64,000 nt of DNA from Corynebacterium stercoris (GCF_024160105.1 NZ_JAMFTQ010000001.1:62001-126000), one strand, 5' to 3'. Positions 1 to 8,634 are shown, numbered from the stretch's first letter. A program made the numbers and translations. The notes: a model not told the origin generated them from the letters alone.

Positions 1-858
1 GGCGAAAAGGATCGGCTTGCCGGTGACCTCGCGGATGGACAGCGCGGCACCACCGCGGGCATCGCCGTCGAGCTTCGTCAGCACGACACCGGTGAAATCG
101 ACACCATCGGCGAAGGCCTGCGCGGTAGTGACCGCGTCTTGACCAATCATCGCATCGATGACGAACAGAACCTCATCCGGATTGACGGCATCGCGGATGT
201 TGCGGGCCTGCGTCATCAGGGTCTCGTCGATACCGAGGCGACCGGCGGTATCGATGATGACCACATCGTTCTTGTTCTGCTTCGCGTACTCAACACCCTG
301 CTGCGCCACTGCGACCGGGTCGCCGTGGGAGGTGCCCATGTCGTGGTCGTGGGTGTCCAGGGACGTGCCCGGGTCTGGAGCGAACGTCGGCACGCCTGCG
401 CGCTCACCGACGATCTGCAGCTGCTGCACCGCGCCCGGGCGCTGGAGGTCACAGGCCACCAGGATCGGGGTGTGGCCCTGCTTGGCCAGGTGCTTCGCCA
501 ACTTGCCGGCGAGCGTCGTCTTACCGGCACCCTGCAGACCCGCAAGCATGATCACAGTCGGCGGGTTCTTCGCTAGGTTGAGGCGGCGGGTCTCGCCGCC
601 GAGGATTGCGGTGAGCTCCTCGTCGACGATCTTGATTACCTGCTGCGCCGGGTTCAGCGCCTCAGAAACGTCGGCGCCGAGCGCGCGCTCCTTAACCCGC
701 TTAATGAAGGTGCGGACGACCGGCAGCGAAACATCCGCCTCCAGCAGCGCGATGCGGATCTCGCGAGCGGTGGCGTTAATGTCGGCCTCAGTGAGCTTGC
801 CTTTTCCTCGCAGGCCACCGAGGGCCGATTGCAGGCGGTCGGACAAAGACTCAAACAC
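1..858 (-). CDS. ffh: Signal recognition particle protein Ffh (C-terminal part outside window)
   Basis: Ffh is the SRP GTPase that binds signal sequences and 4.5S RNA and delivers ribosomes to FtsY at the membrane. The visible 286 residues cover the helical N domain and most of the G domain: P-loop GLQGAGKTTLAGKLA near residue 107, DTAGRLG, and TKLDGDARGG close to the window edge. The methionine-rich M domain would lie beyond base 1. The start is GTG at 858, read as VFESLSDRLQSAL, the usual family N terminus, with an AGGAG box about 10 bases upstream. Its partner FtsY is encoded just upstream on the same strand. The assignment is secure; the gene is cut only by the window edge. Confidence 0.96.
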   Translation of the reverse strand, partial: MFESLSDRLQSALGGLRGKGKLTEADINATAREIRIALLEADVSLPVVRTFIKRVKERALGADVSEALNPAQQVIKIVDEELTAILGGETRRLNLAKNPPTVIMLAGLQGAGKTTLAGKLAKHLAKQGHTPILVACDLQRPGAVQQLQIVGERAGVPTFAPDPGTSLDTHDHDMGTSHGDPVAVAQQGVEYAKQNKNDVVIIDTAGRLGIDETLMTQARNIRDAVNPDEVLFVIDAMIGQDAVTTAQAFADGVDFTGVVLTKLDGDARGGAALSIREVTGKPILFA

Positions 859-981
859 GTCGAGCACTCCTAGCTGTAGCGATTACGTTTGTTGTAACTT
901 GTCCCAGCCTAGCGGGTGACCTCGCGCACCCTCTAAACGCTGATCGCTGCCGTGGATGTCTGAGAGCTCCACCCCCGCCCA

Positions 982-1003
982 GAAAGATTCTGCAAAATCT
1001 TTC
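982..1003. other. Short perfect inverted repeat upstream of ffh
   Basis: GAAAGATT and AATCTTTC flank a 6-base loop. The A+T-rich dyad stands out in G+C-rich surroundings, about 125 bases upstream of the ffh start. It could be an operator or a small RNA hairpin; no T run follows on either strand, so it is not an obvious terminator. Confidence 0.4.
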
Positions 1004-1049
1004 AGAGGCGCACCTGTTTCCCCAGGTCGCTACATTTCGTGACAATCTG

Positions 1050-1150
1050 CCGGAAACCGGCAGGCACGGCGGAAACCGGCAGGCACGCCGGAAACCGGCA
1101 GGCACGCCGGAAACCGGAAGGCACGCCGAAAACCGGCAGGCACGCCGGAA
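1050..1150. repeat. 19-bp tandem repeat, about 5.3 copies, between ftsY and ffh
   Basis: Five consecutive 19-base units start at 1050, 1069, 1088, 1107 and 1126, with a 6-base partial copy at 1145. The consensus is CCGGAAACCGGCAGGCACG, and each unit contains the dyad CCGG-AAA-CCGG. Copies differ by zero or one base. The 19-base period is not a multiple of three and no convincing gene covers it. Together with the hairpin at 982 and the terminator at 1163, this is all I see in the 360-base gap between ffh and ftsY. Confidence 0.9.
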
Positions 1151-1162
1151 GCTGTCGAGACC

Positions 1163-1201
1163 AAAACGGGCCGAGACCCCGCAGTGGGGATCCCGGCCCG
1201 C
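1163..1201 (-). terminator. Rho-independent terminator of ftsY
   Basis: On the minus strand, about 17 bases after the ftsY stop, a long G+C-rich stem (GGGCCGGGATCCCC pairing with GGGGTCTCGGCCC, one or two irregularities) is followed by GTTTTGG. Its position and polarity fit the 3' end of ftsY. Confidence 0.75.
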
Positions 1202-1218
1202 AAATGCCAACCGACGAA

Positions 1219-3000
1219 CTACCCGAGCAAGGCGTCCACGAAGCTCTCAACCTCGAACGGTGCAAGGTCGTCGGCGCCCTCGCCGAGGCCAACAAGCTTG
1301 ACCGGCACACCGAGCTCCTCCTGCACCTGGAACACGATGCCGCCCTTAGCGGTGCCATCGAGCTTGGTCAGCACCACGCCGGTGATGTCGACGACGTCGC
1401 GGAACACGCGGGCCTGGGTGATGCCGTTCTGGCCGACGGTCGCGTCAAGCACCAGCAACACCTCGTCGACGTTGCTCTTCTTCTCCACCACACGCTTGAC
1501 CTTGCCGAGCTGGTCCATCAGGCCGGTGGACGTGTGCAGGCGGCCGGCGGTGTCAACGAGCACCACGTCGGCACCCTGCTCAACACCGGTTGCCACGGCG
1601 TCGAAGGCCACGGATGCCGGATCGGCGCCTTCCTTGCCGCGAACGGTCGACGCACCGACGCGGCGGCCCCAGGTCTCAAGCTGGTCGGCAGCAGCCGCAC
1701 GGAACGTATCCGCTGCGCCGAGCACAACGGTGTGGCCCATCGAGACCAGTACGCGAGCGAGCTTGCCGGTGGTCGTGGTCTTGCCGGTGCCGTTCACGCC
1801 AACCACCAGAATCACGGCCGGCTTGCCGTCGTTCGGCATCGCCTTGATGGAGCGATCCATGTCTGGGCGGCCAGCCTCGACCAAAGTCTCACGCAGCATT
1901 GCGCGCGCCTCCGCCTCGCTGGACACACCGCGTTCGGCGATCTTCTCGCGCAGGTTGTCCACAACCTTCATGGTCAGCTCCGCGCCGAGGTCCGCCATGA
2001 TCAGCGTGTCCTCGATCTCCTCCCACGCGTCCTCATCCAGATCACCTGCAGTCAGGATGCCGAGCAGACCCTGGCCGATCGCGTTCTGGGAGCGGGACAG
2101 ACGGCCACGCAGCTTGCCGATGCGGCCAGCCGCCGGCGCGATCTCATCGATCTCCGCCTGCACAGCAGCGCTCTGCGTTCCCTCGGTAACAATCGCCTCG
2201 TCAGAGACAACGGCGCCGTCCTGGCGCGCTTCTTCCGCGACCTCCGCGGTCACGGCGGCAATGTTGGCAGCCTCTTCGGCCTCCTCGCGCACGCGCTCCT
2301 CGGTGACTACCTCATCGCCGACGGCAAGCTCCTCAGCCTCGGCCGCGAGCTCGTCCGCCATCGCCTCCTCGACGATCTGCTGGCCCTCGGGCGACAGCTC
2401 CTCCGCAACCGGAGCCGGCTCCGCGACCTCAACCGCCGGAACCTCCGGCTCGTCCGCGTTGAGCTCCTCAACCGCGTCGGCAGCGTCGTGCGTCAGCGAA
2501 ATGTCACTCGTTTCCGAGGCTTCGGGCTTTTCGACGGCTGGGTCATCCGGCGCGACAGCAGGCGCAACCCGCGTGCTTGCAACCTCCGGCTCAGCCGTCT
2601 CAATCGGCTCAACCGGCGCGGCGGCTTGCTTCGTCTCCTGCTCAGGTTCCGGGAACGGCTTCGGCGGCTCCTGCCGGATGGCCTGCTGCACGTCGTCGTT
2701 AGTAATGGGCCCGGAAGTCGCGGCGCCACCCGCAGCGGCCTCCTTGCGCGGAGCCTCGCGGCGCACCGGCTCGGGCTGCTTCGGCTGCGCGTCTGCCTGA
2801 GCGAAGTTGAAGCCGCCCTTGGCCTGGTAGTTGCCGGATTTATCCTGCTGGGTGAGCTGCTTCGGCTCCTCCTCCACCGGCTTCTCGAAGGAGACGGTCT
2901 TGGACTTCTTGCGCTGGTTGCCCGCCACAATCACGCCGATGATGACCAGCGCGAGGACGATGATGGCAACAACGATCCAGATGCTTGCGTTCGTCGTCAT
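1219..3000 (-). CDS. ftsY: SRP receptor FtsY
   Basis: FtsY is the membrane-associated SRP receptor GTPase. It pairs with Ffh to hand nascent chains to SecYEG. The 593-residue protein has an N-terminal membrane segment (about residues 7-27), then roughly 280 residues rich in Ala, Glu, Val and Pro (the acidic A domain), then the NG domain: P-loop GVNGTGKTTTTGKLA near residue 385, DTAGRLH and TKLDGTAKGG. I start at the ATG at 3000 (MTTNASIWIVV), which puts the membrane segment at the N terminus. A start at 3030 would add ten residues before it; no strong ribosome-binding site decides between them. It lies between smc and ffh on the same strand. Confidence 0.95.
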   Translation of the reverse strand: MTTNASIWIVVAIIVLALVIIGVIVAGNQRKKSKTVSFEKPVEEEPKQLTQQDKSGNYQAKGGFNFAQADAQPKQPEPVRREAPRKEAAAGGAATSGPITNDDVQQAIRQEPPKPFPEPEQETKQAAAPVEPIETAEPEVASTRVAPAVAPDDPAVEKPEASETSDISLTHDAADAVEELNADEPEVPAVEVAEPAPVAEELSPEGQQIVEEAMADELAAEAEELAVGDEVVTEERVREEAEEAANIAAVTAEVAEEARQDGAVVSDEAIVTEGTQSAAVQAEIDEIAPAAGRIGKLRGRLSRSQNAIGQGLLGILTAGDLDEDAWEEIEDTLIMADLGAELTMKVVDNLREKIAERGVSSEAEARAMLRETLVEAGRPDMDRSIKAMPNDGKPAVILVVGVNGTGKTTTTGKLARVLVSMGHTVVLGAADTFRAAAADQLETWGRRVGASTVRGKEGADPASVAFDAVATGVEQGADVVLVDTAGRLHTSTGLMDQLGKVKRVVEKKSNVDEVLLVLDATVGQNGITQARVFRDVVDITGVVLTKLDGTAKGGIVFQVQEELGVPVKLVGLGEGADDLAPFEVESFVDALLG

Positions 3001-3062
3001 GCGTTCCAGTGTGCCAGCACATTCCATCACCCGGCATCGCCCCAGCGTGGGTAGCTCTTTCG

Positions 3063-3083
3063 TAGGCTAGAAACGACCTAGCC
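3063..3083 (+). promoter_or_regulatory. Putative promoter and operator dyad before the META-domain gene
   Basis: TAGGCT at 3063-3068 resembles -10 boxes used elsewhere in this window. It overlaps a perfect dyad, GGCTAG-N7-CTAGCC (3065-3083), in the intergenic region between divergent ftsY and the META-domain gene. Binding there could affect both genes. Function is inferred. Confidence 0.35.
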
Positions 3084-3142
3084 CTGCTTATCGATCTCTC
3101 AAGCAAGGACTTGCTCTTCACCTGCTCACGAAGGAACCCGCT

Positions 3143-3688
3143 ATGCCAATGCCCGTCATCCCCATCCAGGCGATCATCGCCGCCATCGTCGCGCTCGCTG
3201 CGGCGCTCGGTATCGGCCTCGGTGTGAGCCAGTCCGGCTCGTCCGAAAGCTCCTCGCTGCGTGCCGACGGCAGCTCCGAGTATTCCCGCCTCGCAACCCC
3301 AAAGGTGCTGAAGCCTCTACCCGCTGCCGCTGTCAGGGCGACTCCGGAGCAGGTCAACGAAATCCTGCGTTCGACCTGGCTGCCGGTGCCGGACTATGAC
3401 AAGACGCCGATCGCGTTCAAAGAGCGCGACGGTGTTTTCGTGACAGCTACTAAGGCGTGCAACGGTTTCGGCGTTGGCATCACACCGAAGCCATCTTCCG
3501 CCGAGTACACCTTCCAAGCCCAAGCGACCACCGAAATGTACTGCGGGGGTGCCACTGAGTACGAAGCGGCGATCTTCGAGGCATTCGCCCAGGGCACCCA
3601 CTTCGCCGTGGTGGAGAAGGACGGCAAGCTCGACACCGCGTACGTTGCCGGCCCGAAGGGCGCGCTGAAGCTCACCCGCGTGCAGTAG
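3143..3688 (+). CDS. Membrane-anchored META-domain (HslJ-like) protein
   Basis: A 181-residue protein with an N-terminal hydrophobic segment (about residues 5-29) that serves as signal or anchor. The C-terminal half (about 85-178) resembles the META/HslJ domain: a CNGF motif, a TEMYCG segment, then an AAIFEAFAQGTHF helix and a final strand. These domains are found in secreted or envelope proteins of uncertain function, some linked to stress or motility; no enzyme activity is known. The start ATG follows an AAGGA box. It is convergent with smc, with only six bases between the stops. Family assignment is by pattern and moderately secure; the role is unknown. Confidence 0.65.
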   Translation: MPMPVIPIQAIIAAIVALAAALGIGLGVSQSGSSESSSLRADGSSEYSRLATPKVLKPLPAAAVRATPEQVNEILRSTWLPVPDYDKTPIAFKERDGVFVTATKACNGFGVGITPKPSSAEYTFQAQATTEMYCGGATEYEAAIFEAFAQGTHFAVVEKDGKLDTAYVAGPKGALKLTRVQ

Positions 3689-3694
3689 CCCCGC

Positions 3695-6600
3695 CTATGC
3701 CTCCGCCCGCGGAGCACCCGCGGGCTGCATCCGCTGCGAGAGCACGCGCGTGACGCCGTCGCCGCGCATGGTCACGCCGTAGAGCACGTTAGCGACGTCC
3801 ATCGTCGGCTTCTGGTGCGTGATCACGATCAGCTGGGAGTCTTTCCGCAGCTCTTCCAAAAGGGCGATGAGGCGACGGAGGTTGACGTCGTCAAGCGCTG
3901 CCTCGACCTCGTCAAGCACGTAGAAGGGGCTGGGGCGGGCGCGGAAAATCGCGACAAGGAACGCGAGCGCGGTCAGAGACTTCTCGCCGCCTGAGAGCAG
4001 CGACAGCCGTTTCACGCGCTTACCCGGCGGGCGCGCCTCCACCTCGATGCCGGTGGTAAGCATGTCGTCCGGGTCGGTGAGGATCAGCCGCGCTTCGCCG
4101 CCCGGGAAGAGCGTGGCGAAGACGTTCGGAAATTCGCGCTCCACGTCGCGCCACGCATCGGTGAACAGCTGGAGAATGTGCGCGTCCACATCCTCGATCA
4201 CGCCCTCAAGGTCCTTGCGGGCCTGGATCACGTCGTCGAGCTGCGTGGACAGGAAGGAGTAGCGTTCCTCCAGTGCCTTGTACTCCTCCAACGCGAGGGG
4301 GTTGACCTTTCCCAACGCTCGCAGGTCCTTCTCCGCTTGGGCGAGTCGCGCCCGCTCAGCTTCGACGTCGAAGTCCAGCTCCGGGGTGTACTCCGCGATC
4401 AAATCCGCGACCGCGATACCCAGGGATTCGGTGACCTTGGCTTCGGCTTCATCGATACGCACCTGCGCCTGGGAACGCGCGATCTCCGACGCATGCGCTG
4501 AATCCGTCACGCGCGCGAGGTGCTGGCGCGCGCCCTGCACCATGCTGCGCGCTTGTTGCTGACGTGTACGCAGTTTCGTCACTTCGCTGGTCAACGCGTC
4601 GCGTTCGGCGGCGGCGCGGGAAAGCGCGTCGTCGATACGCTCGGTGAGCCTCCCTGCGCGCTCAGCGACAACCTCGGCGAGCTCGATTTCCGCGCGGCGC
4701 CTGGCGACAGCCGCTTCGTGGCGCGCTTTCGCCTGCCGCTCGTGCTCCGCCTGCCTGCGCAGCGCATCTCCCCTGCCGGCGATCTGCTCGACCGCTTGCT
4801 TCGCCGTGCGCTCCGCCAGCACCGCCTCGACTTCGAGCGCACGGGCCTCGGTCAACGCCTCCTGCGCCTCGTCGCGCTCCTCGGTCGACGGTTCCTCGCT
4901 GGGCGTCTCGTCCGCATCCACGCGCGCCAGGCGGTCGCGGGTCTGGGCCAACGCTTGCCGACGCTCATTCAAACGCCCTTCCGCCTCAGTCACCCGCTGC
5001 GCGGCCTTGGCGTGCTCGCGTTCGGCGGCGCCGCGCTGGGATTGGAGGCGGTCCCGGTCGCGGGTGAGCGCTTCGACTGTGCGGTCGTGGTCGCGGAGCG
5101 CGGCGGTGGCGCTGGCTGCGGCAACGCGGGCATCGTCGGCAGCTTCGGCGGCACCCTGTAGCGTGCCGGAGAGCTCCTCGAGCTTTGCTTTCGCTTCCTG
5201 GAGTTCCGCGTTGGCAGCGTCGACCTGGGTGCCGAGCTCGACCGTCGTCGCACGCGCGGAGCCTGCCGCGAGCCACCCCTCGCCGACGAGGACACCTTCG
5301 CGGGTCACGGCGCGCAGCCGCGGATCCTGGTCCACGATGGCGCGGGCCGCAGCCGCGTTCTCTGCCACAACGACATCGACGAGAAGCCGCGTCACAGCGC
5401 CGACGACCGGCGCTTTCACCGTGACGTGGTCGAGCAGCCAGTCCACCTTGGCATCCGCGTCCAGCCGCCAAGACGATCCGCTGGCGGACTCGAAGACGAT
5501 GGAGCGGTCTGCCTGCGCGAGGGCATCGATGAGCGCCGAGCTCTCCAAGTCGCCCGCGGTGACCAAGGCGTCCGCGAACGGGCCGAGCGCCGCCGCGACC
5601 GCGGCACCGAGACCGGGTTCGATGTCCAGCAGCTCAGCAAGGGCCTCCGCCTGTTCCCCCAGCGCGTCGCGCCCCGAAACCCGCGGGACCTGTTCCTGGA
5701 GGGTGGCGATGCGCGATTCGAGGGAAAACACCGTGCGCTCGCGTTCGCGCTGGGCGTCTCGGAGTTGCTCGAGGCGCTTTTCCGCCGCTTGCGATTCCGC
5801 CGCGGCGCGGACACGTGCGGTCTCCAGCGGTTCGCGGTCCTCGCGCAGCGCTGCGAGCGCTTCGGAGGCTTCCTCTGTGTCGCCGGCTGCGTCCTCGACA
5901 CGAGCGCGGGTGTCCTCGAGCGCTTCTGCCAAGCGCGCGGCCTCCTCTTCGGCGGCATTAACCGCGGCAACGAGGGATTCTTCCTGGGCAAGCAGACGCA
6001 CCACGCCCTCGCGGCGGTCAGCTATGGCACGCAGCGTCGCGCGGTGCTCCCGCTCCGCCTCGTCGAACACGCGCTGCGCGGTACGCACAGCCCCACGGGC
6101 CGCCGCCAGGTGGTTTCGCGCATCGTCGTGGGCGGCGGAAGCCTCCGCGAATTGCGCGTCTGCGGCTCGCGCCCGGGCGAGCAGGTCTTCCGGGTCTTGG
6201 CCGGCGTACGGGGCGATCGACCCGGCGTTGCGTGCGCGGTCCGTAGCAATGCGCTCCGTCGCGTTGGCGCGCTCCTTGAGCGTGGAGAGTGCGAACCACA
6301 CCTGCTGCGCCTCATCCGCACGCGGCTGCATTTCTGCCTGCGCCGCTTCGATCTCGTCCTGCGTCGCAGTCACTTCTTCCAGCTCCGCGGTAGCCAATTC
6401 GACCTGCTCAGCGAGGATGTCGGCGTGCCTGGAAGCGTCGATAAGCGACGCCCGGAGCGTGACCACCTCGTACCCGGCGAGCCGCAGGCGCGCGTCGCGC
6501 AGCGTGGATTGCACCGTCGCTGCGCGCTTCGCGGCCTCGGCCTGGCGCGCGAGCGGCTTGAGCTGTTTGCCCAGCTCCTCGGTGAGATCGGTGAGGCGGT

Positions 6601-7165
6601 CGAGGTTCGCCTGCATGCCGGTGAGCTTGCGCTGCGCCTTTTCTTTCCGACGCCTGTGTTTCAGCACGCCAGCAGCTTCCTCGATGTAGGCGCGGCGCTC
6701 CTCGGGACGCGATTCGAGAATCTCGGCGAGCTTGCCCTGGCCGACGATGATGTGCATCTCTCGGCCGATGCCGGAGTCGCTGAGCAGCTCCTGGATGTCC
6801 ATGAGGCGCGCTTTGGCGCCGTTGATTTCGTACTCGCTCGCACCGTCGCGGAACATGCGGCGGGTAATCGCCACCTCGGTGTAGCCGATCGGCAGATGAC
6901 CATCCGTGTTATCGAAGGTGAGCGTGACTTCGGCGCGGCCGAGCGGTTTACGGTCGCCCGCGCCCGCGAAGATGACATCCTGCATCGAGCCGCCGCGCAG
7001 GTTTTTCGCCCCCTGCTCACCCATCACCCAGGCCAGCGCGTCGACGACGTTGGACTTGCCGGAGCCGTTCGGGCCGACGACGGCGCAGATGCCCGGCTCG
7101 AACTTCATCGTGGTCGCTGACGCGAAGGACTTGAAGCCCTTGAGGGTCAGCGATTTGAGGTGCAT
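3695..7165 (-). CDS. smc: Chromosome segregation protein SMC
   Basis: SMC is the condensin ATPase that, with ScpA and ScpB, organises and segregates the chromosome. The 1156-residue protein has the full architecture: N-terminal P-loop GPNGSGKSNVVDAL near residue 32, long coiled coils, a hinge around residues 500-640, a second coiled coil, and the C-terminal signature LSGGEKSLTALAFL with Walker B VLDEVEAALDD. The ATG at 7165 lies ten bases after the stop of the upstream CAP-domain gene and has no clear Shine-Dalgarno sequence, so translation may depend on coupling. Downstream is ftsY, divergent from the META gene between them. Identification is certain. Confidence 0.98.
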   Translation of the reverse strand: MHLKSLTLKGFKSFASATTMKFEPGICAVVGPNGSGKSNVVDALAWVMGEQGAKNLRGGSMQDVIFAGAGDRKPLGRAEVTLTFDNTDGHLPIGYTEVAITRRMFRDGASEYEINGAKARLMDIQELLSDSGIGREMHIIVGQGKLAEILESRPEERRAYIEEAAGVLKHRRRKEKAQRKLTGMQANLDRLTDLTEELGKQLKPLARQAEAAKRAATVQSTLRDARLRLAGYEVVTLRASLIDASRHADILAEQVELATAELEEVTATQDEIEAAQAEMQPRADEAQQVWFALSTLKERANATERIATDRARNAGSIAPYAGQDPEDLLARARAADAQFAEASAAHDDARNHLAAARGAVRTAQRVFDEAEREHRATLRAIADRREGVVRLLAQEESLVAAVNAAEEEAARLAEALEDTRARVEDAAGDTEEASEALAALREDREPLETARVRAAAESQAAEKRLEQLRDAQRERERTVFSLESRIATLQEQVPRVSGRDALGEQAEALAELLDIEPGLGAAVAAALGPFADALVTAGDLESSALIDALAQADRSIVFESASGSSWRLDADAKVDWLLDHVTVKAPVVGAVTRLLVDVVVAENAAAARAIVDQDPRLRAVTREGVLVGEGWLAAGSARATTVELGTQVDAANAELQEAKAKLEELSGTLQGAAEAADDARVAAASATAALRDHDRTVEALTRDRDRLQSQRGAAEREHAKAAQRVTEAEGRLNERRQALAQTRDRLARVDADETPSEEPSTEERDEAQEALTEARALEVEAVLAERTAKQAVEQIAGRGDALRRQAEHERQAKARHEAAVARRRAEIELAEVVAERAGRLTERIDDALSRAAAERDALTSEVTKLRTRQQQARSMVQGARQHLARVTDSAHASEIARSQAQVRIDEAEAKVTESLGIAVADLIAEYTPELDFDVEAERARLAQAEKDLRALGKVNPLALEEYKALEERYSFLSTQLDDVIQARKDLEGVIEDVDAHILQLFTDAWRDVEREFPNVFATLFPGGEARLILTDPDDMLTTGIEVEARPPGKRVKRLSLLSGGEKSLTALAFLVAIFRARPSPFYVLDEVEAALDDVNLRRLIALLEELRKDSQLIVITHQKPTMDVANVLYGVTMRGDGVTRVLSQRMQPAGAPRAEA
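3705..3725. terminator. Possible bidirectional hairpin at convergent META/smc ends
   Basis: A perfect 8-base stem, GCCCGCGG-AGCAC-CCGCGGGC, lies inside the last codons of smc and just after the META-gene stop. There is no T run, so intrinsic termination is uncertain; it may simply be G+C-rich coding sequence. Confidence 0.3.
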
Positions 7166-7175
7166 TTTTGGGAGT

Positions 7176-7691
7176 TTACCGCCCCAGCATCACGATGATG
7201 TAGACCCAGCCCTGACCCTCGACCCAGCCGTGCGCCGCGCCGAGGCCGACGCGCCTCGCCTGCGGCGCGAACATCGCACCCGCCGCCGCGGGGTCCTCGC
7301 GCCAGATCTCGTACGCCTTACCCGGATTCTGGTCCTGCGGGATCATCGCGATGTTCTGCAGCTCCCGGCCCTCGATGTAGCGGAAGCTGTTCGTGCGGGA
7401 CAGCTCCTCCGCCCACGCCTGCGCCTCGGCGTCCAGCGACGCGTCGCGCAGCAGCGGCAGCCGGCCCGCGCTGAGGCGGCCCATGTTGATCTTGCGGTAG
7501 GTGCCGTCCAGCGACGCCAGCGCGGTGTCCCACGGCAGGCCGGGATCGAAACGCTTTCCAGGAGCACTGCTTAACGACGACAGCGAGGAAAGCGACGACA
7601 GACTACTAGAGAGCTGCGCCTGGGCGGGAGCCGCCACAGCCCCGGTGAGTGCGGTAGCAGCGGCGACAGCAGTAATGAGCGGCTTCTTCAC
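7176..7691 (-). CDS. Secreted CAP/SCP-domain-like protein
   Basis: 171 residues with a classic signal peptide ending in APAQAQ (about residue 26), then a Ser-Leu-Ser repeat tract (SSLSS units, residues 27-42) and a domain that fits the CAP/SCP-PR1 fold: LDAEAQAWAEELSR, NIAMI, an EIW segment, VGLGAAHGW and a final YIIVMLG strand. Actinobacterial CAP proteins are exported and of mostly unknown function. The start is GTG at 7691 with AAGGA upstream. It is directly upstream of smc and probably cotranscribed, an odd partner. The domain is shorter and more degenerate than typical, so the family call is moderate. Confidence 0.65.
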   Translation of the reverse strand: MKKPLITAVAAATALTGAVAAPAQAQLSSSLSSLSSLSSLSSAPGKRFDPGLPWDTALASLDGTYRKINMGRLSAGRLPLLRDASLDAEAQAWAEELSRTNSFRYIEGRELQNIAMIPQDQNPGKAYEIWREDPAAAGAMFAPQARRVGLGAAHGWVEGQGWVYIIVMLGR

Positions 7692-7774
7692 GATTGCCCG
7701 TTCCTTCCACTAACTGGTGTGACTGGTGATGATGCTACCCATTTTTGGGGTTTCTCCTCGCCGCGGTGAGCCGG

Positions 7775-7780
7775 TAGAAT
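7775..7780 (+). promoter_or_regulatory. -10 box of the vbhA-fic operon
   Basis: TAGAAT lies 24 bases before the antitoxin ATG, which also has an AAGGGGGAG ribosome-binding site. No good -35 is visible. The 113-base gap is shared with the divergent CAP-domain gene. Confidence 0.5.
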
Positions 7781-7804
7781 GAACGGACGCGTAAGGGGGA
7801 GAAT

Positions 7805-7987
7805 ATGACACAGATAATCGGACAAACGGACGTTCAGGACATCCTGCGTTTCAGCGACGGGGTGCTCGCGGCCGCTGGTCACACGGTCACCAATCCTGAG
7901 GTGGATCGGATCCGTGAGCTCGCTGCTTCCGGGGCAATCGACGCTGACGAAGCGATTAGTCTGATTCGTGAGCTCTACGCACGGTAA
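7805..7987 (+). CDS. VbhA-like antitoxin of Fic toxin
   Basis: A 60-residue protein preceding and overlapping a Fic gene. Its C-terminal half, NPEVDRIRELAASGAIDADE followed by AISLIRELYAR, resembles Bartonella VbhA, the small class I antitoxin that inserts an inhibitory helix into the Fic active site. In VbhA the inhibitory motif is (S/T)xxxE(G/N) just before this region. Here the corresponding stretch reads SDGVLAAAGHTVT, with no glutamate at the expected place. The stop overlaps the fic ATG as TAATG, the usual coupling for such pairs. Family is well supported by context; whether it inhibits by the canonical mechanism is open. Confidence 0.75.
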   Translation: MTQIIGQTDVQDILRFSDGVLAAAGHTVTNPEVDRIRELAASGAIDADEAISLIRELYAR

Positions 7988-8634
7988 TGGCGCGCCCCAA
8001 GCCACAGTTCAGGTCATGGGATGACTACTACATCCCGGGGACGCAGGTTCTTAGAAATCTTCTAGGCAACGGCGACGAACCGTACGGTATCGCCGATCCA
8101 GCTGCGCTTTTCGAGCTGGAAACCGCCATCGCTGCGGTGCGGCTGGACGAGCTCGCCGCGAACCCCATCCCCGGCAATTTCGACTACGCCCACTTCAAGG
8201 CGATTCACCGCCACATCTTCCAGGATGTGTACGAGTGGGCAGGTGAAGAGCGGGTTGCGCCCACCGACAGGTGGATGACGAAGGCCGGCCACGCCTATTA
8301 CCCGGCGGGGCCGGTAATGACGGAGGCGGCGGAGACCCAGTTCCGTCGATTAGCAAAGAAGAACCTGTTGCAGGGACTCTCCCGGGACGAGTTCGTGGCC
8401 GAGCTCGCCGAGTTCTGGGGTGAGATTAATGTGATTCACCCGTTCCGCGAGGGCAATACCCGCACGCAAGCAGTGTTCTTCACCCAGCTCACCCACAACG
8501 CCGGCCACCAGCTGAACCCGGCGGTGTTCCTCGACCCCGAAATTCGCGAGGCGTTCATCGCCGCCCGCTTCCACAGCCAGGACTCCGGCGACAACGCCCA
8601 GCTGGCTGAGGTGCTGGGGAAGATCGTCGCTTAG
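7987..8634 (+). CDS. Fic-domain protein (probable AMP-transferase toxin)
   Basis: 215 residues, essentially a stand-alone Fic domain. Fic enzymes transfer AMP or other phosphate-linked groups from nucleotides to target proteins; VbhT-type toxins target DNA gyrase and topoisomerase IV. The catalytic loop HPFREGNTRTQA starts at His151. It matches HxFx(D/E)GNxR, but Thr replaces the usual Gly before the first arginine, and Ala stands where the second arginine often is. An upstream DVYEWAGEER stretch fits the family flap region. It is translationally coupled to the VbhA-like antitoxin. The stop overlaps the convergent flavin-reductase gene by four bases. Confidence 0.88.
   Translation: MARPKPQFRSWDDYYIPGTQVLRNLLGNGDEPYGIADPAALFELETAIAAVRLDELAANPIPGNFDYAHFKAIHRHIFQDVYEWAGEERVAPTDRWMTKAGHAYYPAGPVMTEAAETQFRRLAKKNLLQGLSRDEFVAELAEFWGEINVIHPFREGNTRTQAVFFTQLTHNAGHQLNPAVFLDPEIREAFIAARFHSQDSGDNAQLAEVLGKIVA

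Noticed and set aside
4644..6689. 681-residue Ser/Ala/Arg-rich open frame antisense to smc
   Set aside because: Low-complexity composition and complete overlap with the certain smc gene show it is a compositional shadow.
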